Assembly: GCA_903858915.1 (NCBI GenBank) | Contig: CAIOKL010000154.1 | Location: 1-15,288 of the forward strand | Direction of reading: 5' to 3' | Source: an uncultured Alphaproteobacteria bacterium | GTDB taxonomy: Bacteria > Pseudomonadota > Alphaproteobacteria > Rickettsiales > UBA1997 | Length of the DNA stretch: 15,288 nt | In this document: positions 1 to 6,870 of the stretch, piece by piece | Layout of the letters: each line of letters begins with the position of its first letter | Numbering within the stretch: position 1 is the stretch's first letter | Notes under the pieces: generated by a model | What the model saw: only the letters and a program-made list of their open reading frames with translations | Told to the model about the DNA's origin: nothing | Database searches by the model: none | Translations under genes and position numbers: made by a program

Positions 1-65
1 ACTAAATTTTCTTGTTGGTTGCGATTTACAAAACTAATATTGAGATTGTTAATTTTTAGAAGCAT
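1..65 (-). CDS. ABC transporter ATP-binding protein, N-terminal fragment
   Basis: An open frame starts with ATG (complement of 63-65) and runs leftwards out of the window without a stop, giving 21 complete codons. The peptide begins MLLKINNLNISF, followed by a short polar stretch. This is the usual opening of ABC-transporter ATPases: a first beta-strand of the form LLxIxNLxxSF, as in the oligopeptide/dipeptide (OppD/DppD-like) subfamily. Walker A and later motifs would lie outside the window, so the family rests on this strand pattern alone. It diverges from the photolyase with 65 bp between the two starts. There is no Shine-Dalgarno sequence; the upstream bases are almost pure A/T. Partial because of the window edge, not visibly broken. 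Confidence 0.55.
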   Translation of the reverse strand, partial: MLLKINNLNISFVNRNQQENL

Positions 66-130
66 TTTTTATAAAATTTTTTTATAATTCTTGCTCTTTT
101 TATCAAAAAATCAAATTAGTTTTATTGTTT

Positions 131-1579
131 ATGGATAAAAAATTTATTATGTGGTTTCGCCAAGATTTGCGAATTAGCGACAACCCCGCTTTGCTCTCAG
201 CTATTGAAAATGACGTTATCATGCCGATTTATATTTTTGAAGAACAAATTGGTGAAAATAGAAAAATTGGCTCCGCGAGCAAATGGTGGCTTCATCACAG
301 TTTAAATTCTTTGAATAAATCTCTCGACAATAAATTAAATTTTTATTGTGGCGATGCCAAGGAAATTTTAGAAAATTTGGTTAAAAAATTTGAAATTTCA
401 GGAATTTTTTGGAATCGTTGTTACGAGCCACAACGCGTTCAAAAAGATCGCGAAATAAAATCATTTTTTAAACAAAAAAATATTGTTGCACAAAGTTTTA
501 ATGGCTCTTTATTGTGGGAACCGCACGAAGTTTTAAAAAGCGATCAAACTCCGTATAAAGTCTTTACGCCTTACTACCGCAGGGGTTGCTTGCAAAAAAC
601 CGCACCACGAAAACCCTTGCCAAAAGCCGAAAATTTTAAAATTTTTTACGACGAAAGTAACAAAATTAAATTAGAAAATTTGCAACTTTTACCAACAATA
701 AATTGGGATCAAGATATGCAAAAATATTGGGAAATCGGCGAAGATTTTGCTTACAAAAAAATGCAGAATTTTGTGAAAAATAATTTACAAAATTACAAAG
801 ATGGACGAAATTTTCCATCACAAAACAATGTGTCGCGACTCTCTCCCCACTTGCATTTTGGCGAAATTTCTTCGCATCAAATTTGGCATTTTGCTCAAGA
901 AAATTATCGCGAAAAAACTGGCGAATTAAATCTTGATCACTTTTTAAGCGAGCTAGGCTGGCGCGAGTTTTCATATTATTTACTTTTTCATTTTCCGCAT
1001 TTGCCCGACAAAAATTTTCAACCTCGTTTTGACAATTTTTTATGGCAAAAAAATAAAAATTATTTGCGCGCTTGGCAAAAAGGTCAAACTGGCTATCCAA
1101 TTGTCGATGCTGGCATGCGCGAGCTTTGGCAAACCGGTCAAATGCATAATCGTGTGCGCATGATTGTCGGCTCATTTTTGGTAAAAAATTTATTACTTGA
1201 TTGGCGCGAAGGCGAAAAATGGTTTTGGGATTGCTTGGTCGACGCCGACTTGGCGAGCAACTCCGCAAGCTGGCAATGGGTTGCAGGAAGCGGAGCCGAC
1301 GCGGCGCCCTATTTCCGAATTTTTAACCCAATTTTACAAGGCGAAAAATTCGATCCCGACGGTGAATATACTCGAAAATTCGTCCCCGAATTAAAAAATT
1401 TACCGGCTAAATTTTTATATAAACCGTGGGAAGCTTCAACGGAAATTTTAGAAAAATCTGGAATTAAATTGGGGGAAAATTATCCACACCCAATCGTAAA
1501 AATTGATGAGTCGCGAGACTTGGCGCTCAAAACTTTCAAGGCGCTTCCAAAAATTGGCGATGATGATAAATTACAATAA
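131..1579 (+). CDS. phrB: Deoxyribodipyrimidine photolyase (class I CPD photolyase)
   Basis: Flavoenzyme that uses blue/near-UV light to split cyclobutane pyrimidine dimers in DNA. The 482-residue protein has the N-terminal alpha/beta antenna domain (about 1-130, opening MWFRQDLRISDNPAL) and the C-terminal FAD-binding domain (about 200-470). Class I landmarks are present: SELGWREF (about 273-280), GYPIVDAGMREL (321-332), HNRVRM (339-344), DWREGEKWF (357-365) and DAAPYFRIFNP (390-400). By alignment to the E. coli enzyme from memory, the lesion-contacting Glu and Asn correspond to E274 and N340. The electron-transfer Trp chain corresponds to W305, W358 and W381/W383. The antenna cofactor cannot be decided. 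Start: ATG at 131; an in-frame TTG at 125 would add only two residues. Length is typical (E. coli 472). Monocistronic by appearance, with unrelated neighbours on both sides. Confidence 0.96.
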   Translation: MDKKFIMWFRQDLRISDNPALLSAIENDVIMPIYIFEEQIGENRKIGSASKWWLHHSLNSLNKSLDNKLNFYCGDAKEILENLVKKFEISGIFWNRCYEPQRVQKDREIKSFFKQKNIVAQSFNGSLLWEPHEVLKSDQTPYKVFTPYYRRGCLQKTAPRKPLPKAENFKIFYDESNKIKLENLQLLPTINWDQDMQKYWEIGEDFAYKKMQNFVKNNLQNYKDGRNFPSQNNVSRLSPHLHFGEISSHQIWHFAQENYREKTGELNLDHFLSELGWREFSYYLLFHFPHLPDKNFQPRFDNFLWQKNKNYLRAWQKGQTGYPIVDAGMRELWQTGQMHNRVRMIVGSFLVKNLLLDWREGEKWFWDCLVDADLASNSASWQWVAGSGADAAPYFRIFNPILQGEKFDPDGEYTRKFVPELKNLPAKFLYKPWEASTEILEKSGIKLGENYPHPIVKIDESRDLALKTFKALPKIGDDDKLQ

Positions 1580-1646
1580 ATTTTTAGAGTAATTGTTATC
1601 AAAAAAAGTTAATATCATTTTTTAGTGTAAAGTGTTTACTTATTAC

Positions 1647-1679
1647 TATTATTAATTAATTTGTGATTAATTAATAATA
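1647..1679. repeat. Perfect 14-bp inverted repeat upstream of the Arg-Glu repeat gene
   Basis: The arms at 1647-1660 (TATTATTAATTAAT) and 1666-1679 (ATTAATTAATAATA) are exact reverse complements around a 5-base centre (TTGTG). The second arm ends 14 bp before the ATG of the next gene. It consists only of A and T and has no adjoining T-run, so it is a poor terminator for phrB. Its position fits an operator or an mRNA hairpin near the start codon, but in AT-rich spacer DNA some such palindromes arise by chance. No function can be assigned from sequence alone. Confidence 0.6.
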
Positions 1680-1693
1680 AAATTCTATTTAAC

Positions 1694-3055
1694 ATGCTAC
1701 CAGAAATAAATTTTAAATCTTTATTTTCAAAGAAATCAGAATCGGGACCCCTTACTAATCCACCACCACTCGAATTCGTAATTCAAGATGAAGATGATAC
1801 TACAGATGCGGTAGTTACAGCACACTCAGGAGCTAGAGCGCATTGGCTACTAAAGCAAAATAAGCGCGGTGAAGATTTCAAAGATCCTTACGAGGATGAA
1901 AGAGAAATAGAAAGAGAAATAAAAAGAGAAAGAGAAAGAGAAAGAGAAAGAGAAAGAGAAAGAGAAAGAGAAAGAGAAAGAGAAAGAGAAAGAAAAAGAA
2001 AAAGAAAACCAGAAGATCATCTCGCAGAATCTCTTAGAAACAGAGACAATGGTCTTAAGCCGAAACTTTGGAATGATTATATCGAGGAAAAATTACCATC
2101 GATAAGAGAGGATCCAAATAAAACAAGAAAACTTATTTTTGATGTTGCCAGAGCAAATATTCAAGATAAACCTTGGTTTCGCGAGCCAAATAAAGAGGCG
2201 ATTAAAAATATTCAGACATCTTATTATATTCTCACTCACGAAGACGAAGAGGAAAAAAGATTTGCCGGAGAATATTTATTGGAGACGCTTCTCACTCCAG
2301 GATTTTTATTAAAAGATGATTATTCAATTGATGAAAGCCGATTAGCAATCGTTACCCAACAACAAGAAAATTTTACATCATTTTTATTAAGTGATTCTGC
2401 TAGCGGTATTGGATTTCCAATATTTGATAAATTTTTAAGAAATAAAATATTCTCTCCAGACGAAAACAGTAACGAAGAAATCAAGCAAAAATTACTAAAA
2501 TCAATGATTTTTTTAATACCTACAACATTAAATTATAACAAAGCTTTCAAGGGCTTTGAGTTGGCGCTAACCTTAATTCCAGAGGCTGATCAAGAAAAAT
2601 TTACTATCGATGTTCTTAAATATTTTGCTCTTTCACAATCGACGAGAAATAACGATTTTTATATTGATAAAATTGCCTCAGCTATTGAAAATAATATTTC
2701 CAAAGACAATAGAAGTGATGCGATTTATAAAATCTTTTCCCATCCAAATGCGCATGAAAATTCAATTAAATCTGCACACTTAGCCGGCAATAATAATTAT
2801 ATCCACAAAATTAATAAATTGATAGAGAAGACTTTTGCAGAAAACTCGTCATCTAAGAAAGATAAGAAAGAATTTATTACAAAACTAAGCGAAAATTGTG
2901 GTGTTGACCTAGAGTCGTATTTTCAAAATCCCCCCGAAATTTCAGTAAGTAAACCAATGGCATGGTCTTCGAGATATCAGCAAGATAGAACTTTTGAAAC
3001 TAGCGCAATTGATAAATCAAGAGGGTATTCGAGACATCCGCTAGATAGACTCTGA
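1694..3055 (+). CDS. Hypothetical protein with long Arg-Glu repeat
   Basis: Not recognised as a member of any family. The 453-residue product begins with a Ser/Pro/acidic segment (1-65) and then a highly charged tract: about 69-77 imperfect, (Arg-Glu)x11 at 78-99, then (Arg-Lys)x3 at 100-105. The remainder (about 110-410) is rich in Lys, Glu, Asn and Leu and looks mainly alpha-helical. The last 35 residues are polar and Arg/Ser rich. No signal peptide, membrane segment or catalytic motif is visible, so a cytoplasmic or exported soluble protein is possible. Arginine is coded almost entirely by AGA even outside the repeat, unlike phrB and the siderophore receptor on either side, which use mainly CGN. 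This suggests recent acquisition or a different expression class. ATG at 1694 is the first start in the frame after a 14-bp inverted repeat; no Shine-Dalgarno is present. The frame is intact over 1.36 kb, so it is very likely a real gene. Confidence 0.8.
   Translation: MLPEINFKSLFSKKSESGPLTNPPPLEFVIQDEDDTTDAVVTAHSGARAHWLLKQNKRGEDFKDPYEDEREIEREIKRERERERERERERERERERERERKRKRKPEDHLAESLRNRDNGLKPKLWNDYIEEKLPSIREDPNKTRKLIFDVARANIQDKPWFREPNKEAIKNIQTSYYILTHEDEEEKRFAGEYLLETLLTPGFLLKDDYSIDESRLAIVTQQQENFTSFLLSDSASGIGFPIFDKFLRNKIFSPDENSNEEIKQKLLKSMIFLIPTTLNYNKAFKGFELALTLIPEADQEKFTIDVLKYFALSQSTRNNDFYIDKIASAIENNISKDNRSDAIYKIFSHPNAHENSIKSAHLAGNNNYIHKINKLIEKTFAENSSSKKDKKEFITKLSENCGVDLESYFQNPPEISVSKPMAWSSRYQQDRTFETSAIDKSRGYSRHPLDRL
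1921..2008 (+). repeat. Hexanucleotide tandem repeat (AGAGAA)11 within an 88-base all-purine run
   Basis: Eleven perfect copies of AGAGAA fill 1925-1990, followed by three copies of AGAAAA (1991-2008). Imperfect related units precede it back to about 1899. Every base on the plus strand from 1921 to 2008 is a purine. The unit is six bases, so gain or loss of copies changes the length of the Arg-Glu tract without shifting frame. Such short tandem repeats are prone to slippage. Confidence 0.97.
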
Positions 3056-3107
3056 ACGCCAATATTGCTTTAAAAAAAACTTGTTATTTAAAAAAATATT
3101 AGGAAAA

Positions 3108-3136
3108 TTGATAATCGTTATTGCCAGTTTTAAATT
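3108..3136 (+). promoter_or_regulatory. Possible Fur box over a sigma70-like promoter of the siderophore receptor
   Basis: TGATAATCGTTATTG at 3109-3123 matches 11 of 14 informative positions of the Fur 7-1-7 consensus (TGATAAT-N-ATTATCA), with the left half perfect. It overlaps TTGATA (3108-3113, 5/6 to the -35 box), which is 17 bp from TAAATT (3131-3136, 4/6 to the -10 box). Binding of iron-loaded Fur here would block transcription of the receptor, which starts 122 bp downstream at 3246. The combination with an iron-uptake gene makes it plausible, but AT-rich spacers give chance matches. Many alphaproteobacteria use RirA or Irr for iron control instead. Confidence 0.4.
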
Positions 3137-3235
3137 AATTTTTTGCCTTATAAAACCAACTGCACAAAGGCTTTATATCTTTTAAATAAAAAATTAAAAT
3201 TAACAAAATTAGCAATTTTTATTTCAAATTTTTAT

Positions 3236-3241
3236 TATAAT
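3236..3241 (+). promoter_or_regulatory. Perfect TATAAT just upstream of the siderophore receptor start
   Basis: TATAAT ends 4 bases before the ATG at 3246. If it is a functional -10 box, transcription would start at or within the start codon and give a leaderless mRNA. No convincing -35 box is found 16-18 bp upstream, so this competes with the Fur-box promoter at 3108-3136 and may be chance. Confidence 0.2.
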
Positions 3242-3245
3242 TTTC

Positions 3246-5384
3246 ATGTTTTTTTTAAATTTTTTTACTAGAAATTTTTTGATTTTACAAATTATTTTTA
3301 GTTTTTTTTGTAGCGAAATTTTGGCAAAAAAATCGCCCTCCCCCGAAATTTTAAAAAATAATTCCGAAAAAAATATTTTGCCCAAAATTACCATCACCGC
3401 CACCAACGAAAATCAAGATGAATATAAGTCCGAGAGCGCAATCAGTTCAACTCGCACCAACAAAATTTTACGCGACATTCCGCAAGCAATTAACGCGGTT
3501 TCGCAACAACAAATTCGCGACCAAAATATTGTAAATATGGAGCAAGCGACGCTTTATATTCCAAGCGTCAACATTCAACAAGGCGAAGGCAATCGCGATC
3601 AAATTTCAATTCGTGGCAACACTTCCACCGCCGATTTTTTTATCGATGGCGCGCGCGATGATATGCAATATTTTCGTGATTTTTATAACATCGAAAAAGT
3701 CGAATTTTTGAACGGTCCAAACGCTTTAGCTTTTGGTCGCGGAGGCACCGGCGGCTTGGTCAATCGCGTTTCTAAATTTGCCGATGGCGTAAAAAAACGC
3801 CAAATTATTTTATCGGGCGGATCGTTCGAAAATCGTCGCTTGCAAACCGATTTAAGCGAAAAAATTAACGACAAATTATCACTTCGCTTCAATGGTTTTT
3901 ATGAAAAATCTCAAACATTTCGCGATTATGGTAATTTAGAACGATTCGGCTTTAATCCAACTGGCACAATAGTTCTTGGCAAAAATACCGACATAAAATT
4001 TGGCTATGAATATTTTTACGATAATCGTTTTAATGACCGTGGCGTCCCTTCAAAAAATGGCGAACCGCTCAAAACTTCCGCTTCAAAATTTTTTGGAAAT
4101 CCCAACGAAAATGATTCAGAAAATAAATTAAATTCAATTTTTGCAACCATCAATCACGAATTTCAAAATCAATTACAATTGAAAAATTACACGCGCTTTA
4201 CGCAATATTCAAAATTTTATAAAAATGCTTATGCGAGTGGCGAAGTTGGCGCCAACAATAAGTTTAATCTCTCGGCTTATAATAATTCGCAAGAGCGCAA
4301 AAATTTTACCAACCAAACCGATATTACCAAAAAATTTGAAGCTTTTTCGCTCAAACATTTGGCATTATTTGGAGCGGAAATTACCCATCAAGATTCGTCG
4401 GCGAGTCGCTTAAGTGGCTATTTCAACAACAAAGATGCAACATTACCAATTTCAATTTTCGACGATATAAATTTGACTTCCGTAACTTATCGAAGGGCTT
4501 CGAGCGACACTAATAATAAATCAATCGTGACGGTTTTTGGTTCATATTTGCAAGATCAAATTGCGCTTAATGAACATTTTGAGCTTACGGCGGGGCTTCG
4601 TCTCGACAGTTTCGACATTAAGCTTGAAAATAAAAACACTGGGCAGAATTTTAAAAGACGCGATAATTTTATTTCGCCAAAAGTCGGTTTAGTTTTCAAG
4701 CCGAAAAAAAATCTTTCAATCTATTCGAGCTACAGCGCCAGCTATTTGCCAAGCGCCGGCGACCAATTTTCTTCTCTCGATGCCAAATCAAAATTTTTAA
4801 AACCGGAAAAATTACAAAATTACGAAATCGGCACGAAATGGGATATCACCGAAAAACTTAATTTTAATACCGCAATTTTTCAATTAGACCGCACCAACAG
4901 TCGCGCCAACGACCCGAGCGGTTCGGGCTATTTTGTTTTAACTGGAAGCTCAAAAATTCGTGGCTTCGAAGCCTCTTCAACCGGCAAAATAAATAAAAAT
5001 ATTGAAGTAGTTGCGTCTTACTCTCATATTGATGCACGAATTTCTAGCACCACCGCCGACGCCAAAAAAGGCAACAAATTGGCTCTCACTCCGAGCAACA
5101 AAATTGCCGTGTGGAATAAATATAAATTTTCGCCAGAATTTAGTTTTGGAGTCGGTTTTATCAAGCAATCAAGCCAATATTCGGCGGTTGATAATAAAGT
5201 AAAATTGAAGGGATTTAATCGTTTTGACGGCGCAATATTTTACAAAATTGATGAAAAAATGCGCGCGCAAATTAATGTTGAAAATATTTTTAACAAAAAA
5301 TATTTCCTCACCGCTCACAATAATAATAATTTGCAATTCGGCTCGGTACGCGCCTTCAAGGCTAGTTTGAATATGGAGTTTTAA
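3246..5384 (+). CDS. TonB-dependent siderophore receptor (catecholate, Fiu/FhuA-like)
   Basis: Outer-membrane gated channel that imports ferric siderophores using energy from TonB-ExbB-ExbD. The 712-residue precursor starts with a hydrophobic signal peptide (about 1-27, ending near EILA). A possible TonB box follows around 47-53 (KITITAT). The plug domain (about 70-175) carries RDIPQAINAVSQQQIRDQ, DQISIRGN, FFIDGARDDMQYFRDFYNIE, GPNALAFGRGGTGGLVNRVSK and related landmarks. The FIDGxRDDxQYFRDFYN wording is that of catecholate receptors such as Fiu. The rest forms the 22-strand barrel and ends in Phe, as outer-membrane barrels do. Length is normal (Fiu about 760). No siderophore-synthesis or periplasmic uptake genes are adjacent, so it probably scavenges siderophores made by others or works with genes elsewhere. 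Arg is coded mainly by CGN. It is convergent with proS, with 9 bp between the stops. Confidence 0.93.
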   Translation: MFFLNFFTRNFLILQIIFSFFCSEILAKKSPSPEILKNNSEKNILPKITITATNENQDEYKSESAISSTRTNKILRDIPQAINAVSQQQIRDQNIVNMEQATLYIPSVNIQQGEGNRDQISIRGNTSTADFFIDGARDDMQYFRDFYNIEKVEFLNGPNALAFGRGGTGGLVNRVSKFADGVKKRQIILSGGSFENRRLQTDLSEKINDKLSLRFNGFYEKSQTFRDYGNLERFGFNPTGTIVLGKNTDIKFGYEYFYDNRFNDRGVPSKNGEPLKTSASKFFGNPNENDSENKLNSIFATINHEFQNQLQLKNYTRFTQYSKFYKNAYASGEVGANNKFNLSAYNNSQERKNFTNQTDITKKFEAFSLKHLALFGAEITHQDSSASRLSGYFNNKDATLPISIFDDINLTSVTYRRASSDTNNKSIVTVFGSYLQDQIALNEHFELTAGLRLDSFDIKLENKNTGQNFKRRDNFISPKVGLVFKPKKNLSIYSSYSASYLPSAGDQFSSLDAKSKFLKPEKLQNYEIGTKWDITEKLNFNTAIFQLDRTNSRANDPSGSGYFVLTGSSKIRGFEASSTGKINKNIEVVASYSHIDARISSTTADAKKGNKLALTPSNKIAVWNKYKFSPEFSFGVGFIKQSSQYSAVDNKVKLKGFNRFDGAIFYKIDEKMRAQINVENIFNKKYFLTAHNNNNLQFGSVRAFKASLNMEF

Positions 5385-5393
5385 TTTTTAAAT

Positions 5394-6680
5394 TTATTTT
5401 AAAAATCTCAGCATCACCTCATCAAATAAAACTTCGCTTTTCTCGCCGGTTTTTCGATTTTTAATTTCAACTTTTCCTAAAGCTAACGATTTCGGTCCAA
5501 CGATAATTTGCGTCGGCACGCCGATTAAATCGGCTACTGAAAATTTTTGTCCCAAACTATTTTTTGTATCATCATAAAGCACTTCGACACCTTTGCTTTG
5601 AAGCGAAGAATAAAGCTCCTCGCAAGCCTTATCGCAAGCCTCATCGCCCACTCGAATATTGATTAAAACTACATCGAAAGGAGAAATTTGAGCTGGCCAA
5701 ATAATGCCATTTTCGTCGTGATTCGCCTCAATCGCGGCCGCGACAACACGAGAAACGCCAATGCCGTAAGATCCCATATTTGGATAAATTTTTTCGCCAC
5801 CCGCCCCCATCACTGAAGCCTCCATGGCTTTAGAATATTTTAAGCCAAAATTAAAAACTTGTCCGACCTCAATTCCGCGCCTAGAAACAAGCTGTTCTGC
5901 GGGAATTGGACATTTTTCTGGAATATGTAAATCGTCGGCCATGGCATATATTTTCTGGGTTTGAGCGATATCGATTTCATCCGCCTCACTCAATTCGTCA
6001 AATTTTTTATCATAAAAAATGGCGCTTTCGCCAACATCCGCCAAAATATGGAATTCGTGCGACAAATCGCCACCGATCGCTCCCGTATCTGCTCTCAAAG
6101 CAATCGGCTTCAAACCCATTTTGCGAAAAATTTTGAAATAAGTTTCATACATTAAATCGTAAGTTTTGCGCGCATCTTCTTCGTTTAAATCGAACGAATA
6201 AGAATCCTTCATTAAAAATTCGCGACCGCGCATCAAGCCAAATCTAGGGCGAATTTCATCGCGAAATTTCCAATGAATTTGATATAAATTTTTCGGCAAA
6301 TCTTTGTAAGAAGTAATATTTTTACGAAATAAATCGGTGACAACTTCTTCGTGGGTTGGGCCGTAAAGAATATCACGATCGTGACGATCTTTGATGCGCA
6401 ACATTTCCTTGCCATAAGCTTCGTAACGACCCGACTCAATCCACAATTCTGCGGGCTGAATCGTTGGCATCAGGACCTCCAAAGCCCCTGCTTTGTCCAT
6501 TTCTTCTTTGATAATTTTTTCAACTTTTCGTAAAACTTTTAAGCCCAAAGGCAACCAAGAATAAATTCCTGAAGCGGTTTGACGAATCATGCCGGCACGA
6601 ACCATCAGTTGATGCGAGACCACCGTGGCATCGATTGGATTTTCTTTTAAAGTTGGTAAAAAATATTTTGATAAACGCAT
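5394..6680 (-). CDS. proS: Prolyl-tRNA synthetase, short alphaproteobacterial form
   Basis: Class II synthetase that charges tRNA-Pro with proline. The 428-residue protein shows GPTHEE (107-112, the proline/ATP-contacting TxE loop), motif 2 (FRDEIRPRFGLMRGREF, 139-155) and motif 3 (GSYGIGVSR, 303-311). An anticodon-binding domain lies at about 335-425. Only about 50 residues stand where ordinary bacterial ProRS has the roughly 180-residue editing (INS) domain. This short form is the norm in Alphaproteobacteria, where free-standing editing proteins often clear Ala-tRNA-Pro. The start MRLSKYFLPT matches the family start. No Shine-Dalgarno precedes the ATG. A 190-bp spacer separates it from glyS upstream on the same strand; it may be a separate transcript or read through from glyS. 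Confidence 0.97.
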   Translation of the reverse strand: MRLSKYFLPTLKENPIDATVVSHQLMVRAGMIRQTASGIYSWLPLGLKVLRKVEKIIKEEMDKAGALEVLMPTIQPAELWIESGRYEAYGKEMLRIKDRHDRDILYGPTHEEVVTDLFRKNITSYKDLPKNLYQIHWKFRDEIRPRFGLMRGREFLMKDSYSFDLNEEDARKTYDLMYETYFKIFRKMGLKPIALRADTGAIGGDLSHEFHILADVGESAIFYDKKFDELSEADEIDIAQTQKIYAMADDLHIPEKCPIPAEQLVSRRGIEVGQVFNFGLKYSKAMEASVMGAGGEKIYPNMGSYGIGVSRVVAAAIEANHDENGIIWPAQISPFDVVLINIRVGDEACDKACEELYSSLQSKGVEVLYDDTKNSLGQKFSVADLIGVPTQIIVGPKSLALGKVEIKNRKTGEKSEVLFDEVMLRFLK

Positions 6681-6784
6681 AATTTAATAAGTAAAATTTA
6701 TTAATAATTTTGATTTTTTTAACCCGCAAAATGAAATTTTGATTTAAAAAAAATTAAGCATTTTCATAAAAAATTCAAAATCTC

Positions 6785-6820
6785 ATCGCGGATGGGCGGA
6801 TTTACCTAACCCAAAGCGAT
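6785..6820. other. GC-richer stem-loop in the glyS-proS spacer
   Basis: ATCGC (6785-6789) pairs with GCGAT (6816-6820) and TGGG (6793-6796) pairs with CCCA (6810-6813). This makes a 9-bp stem with a 3x2 internal loop and a 13-base apical loop. The patch stands out as GC-richer than the surrounding spacer. On the minus strand it lies 51 bp after the glyS stop and about 105 bp before the proS start. It could be part of a glyS 3' structure, a proS 5' leader element or a dispersed repeat. No T-run follows directly on the minus strand. On the plus strand TTTTT follows after five bases. Confidence 0.4.
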
Positions 6821-6832
6821 TCAACTTTTTCC

Positions 6833-6854
6833 TAAATTTGCGTTGGCAAATTTA
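6833..6854. other. Stem-loop 17 bp after the glyS stop
   Basis: TAAATTTGC (6833-6841) and GCAAATTTA (6846-6854) are perfect 9-bp reverse complements around the 4-base loop GTTG. It lies immediately downstream of glyS on the minus strand, where a terminator would sit. However, the minus-strand bases that follow (GGAAAAAG) are not a T-run, so it is not a canonical Rho-independent terminator. It may protect the 3' end of the hom-glyS mRNA. Confidence 0.45.
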
Positions 6855-6870
6855 ATTAAAATTTTGAAGT

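Noticed and set aside
125..130. TTG at 125 as the phrB start
   Set aside because: The ATG two codons later gives the usual short N-terminus before the first beta-strand and there is no ribosome-binding signal to favour the TTG.
666..1268. A 200-codon open frame on the minus strand inside phrB
   Set aside because: It is fully antisense to a well-conserved photolyase, has a low-complexity Asn/Phe/Lys composition and no family resemblance; it results from the codon pattern of the real gene.
5385..5405. An A/T inverted repeat (TTTTTAAA...TTTTAAAAA) between the receptor and proS as a bidirectional terminator
   Set aside because: It is composed only of A and T, overlaps the end of proS, and such pairs are common by chance at this composition.
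5394..6680. proS as truncated because it is 428 rather than about 570 residues
   Set aside because: The missing part is the internal editing domain that alphaproteobacterial ProRS normally lacks; both ends and all class II motifs are present.
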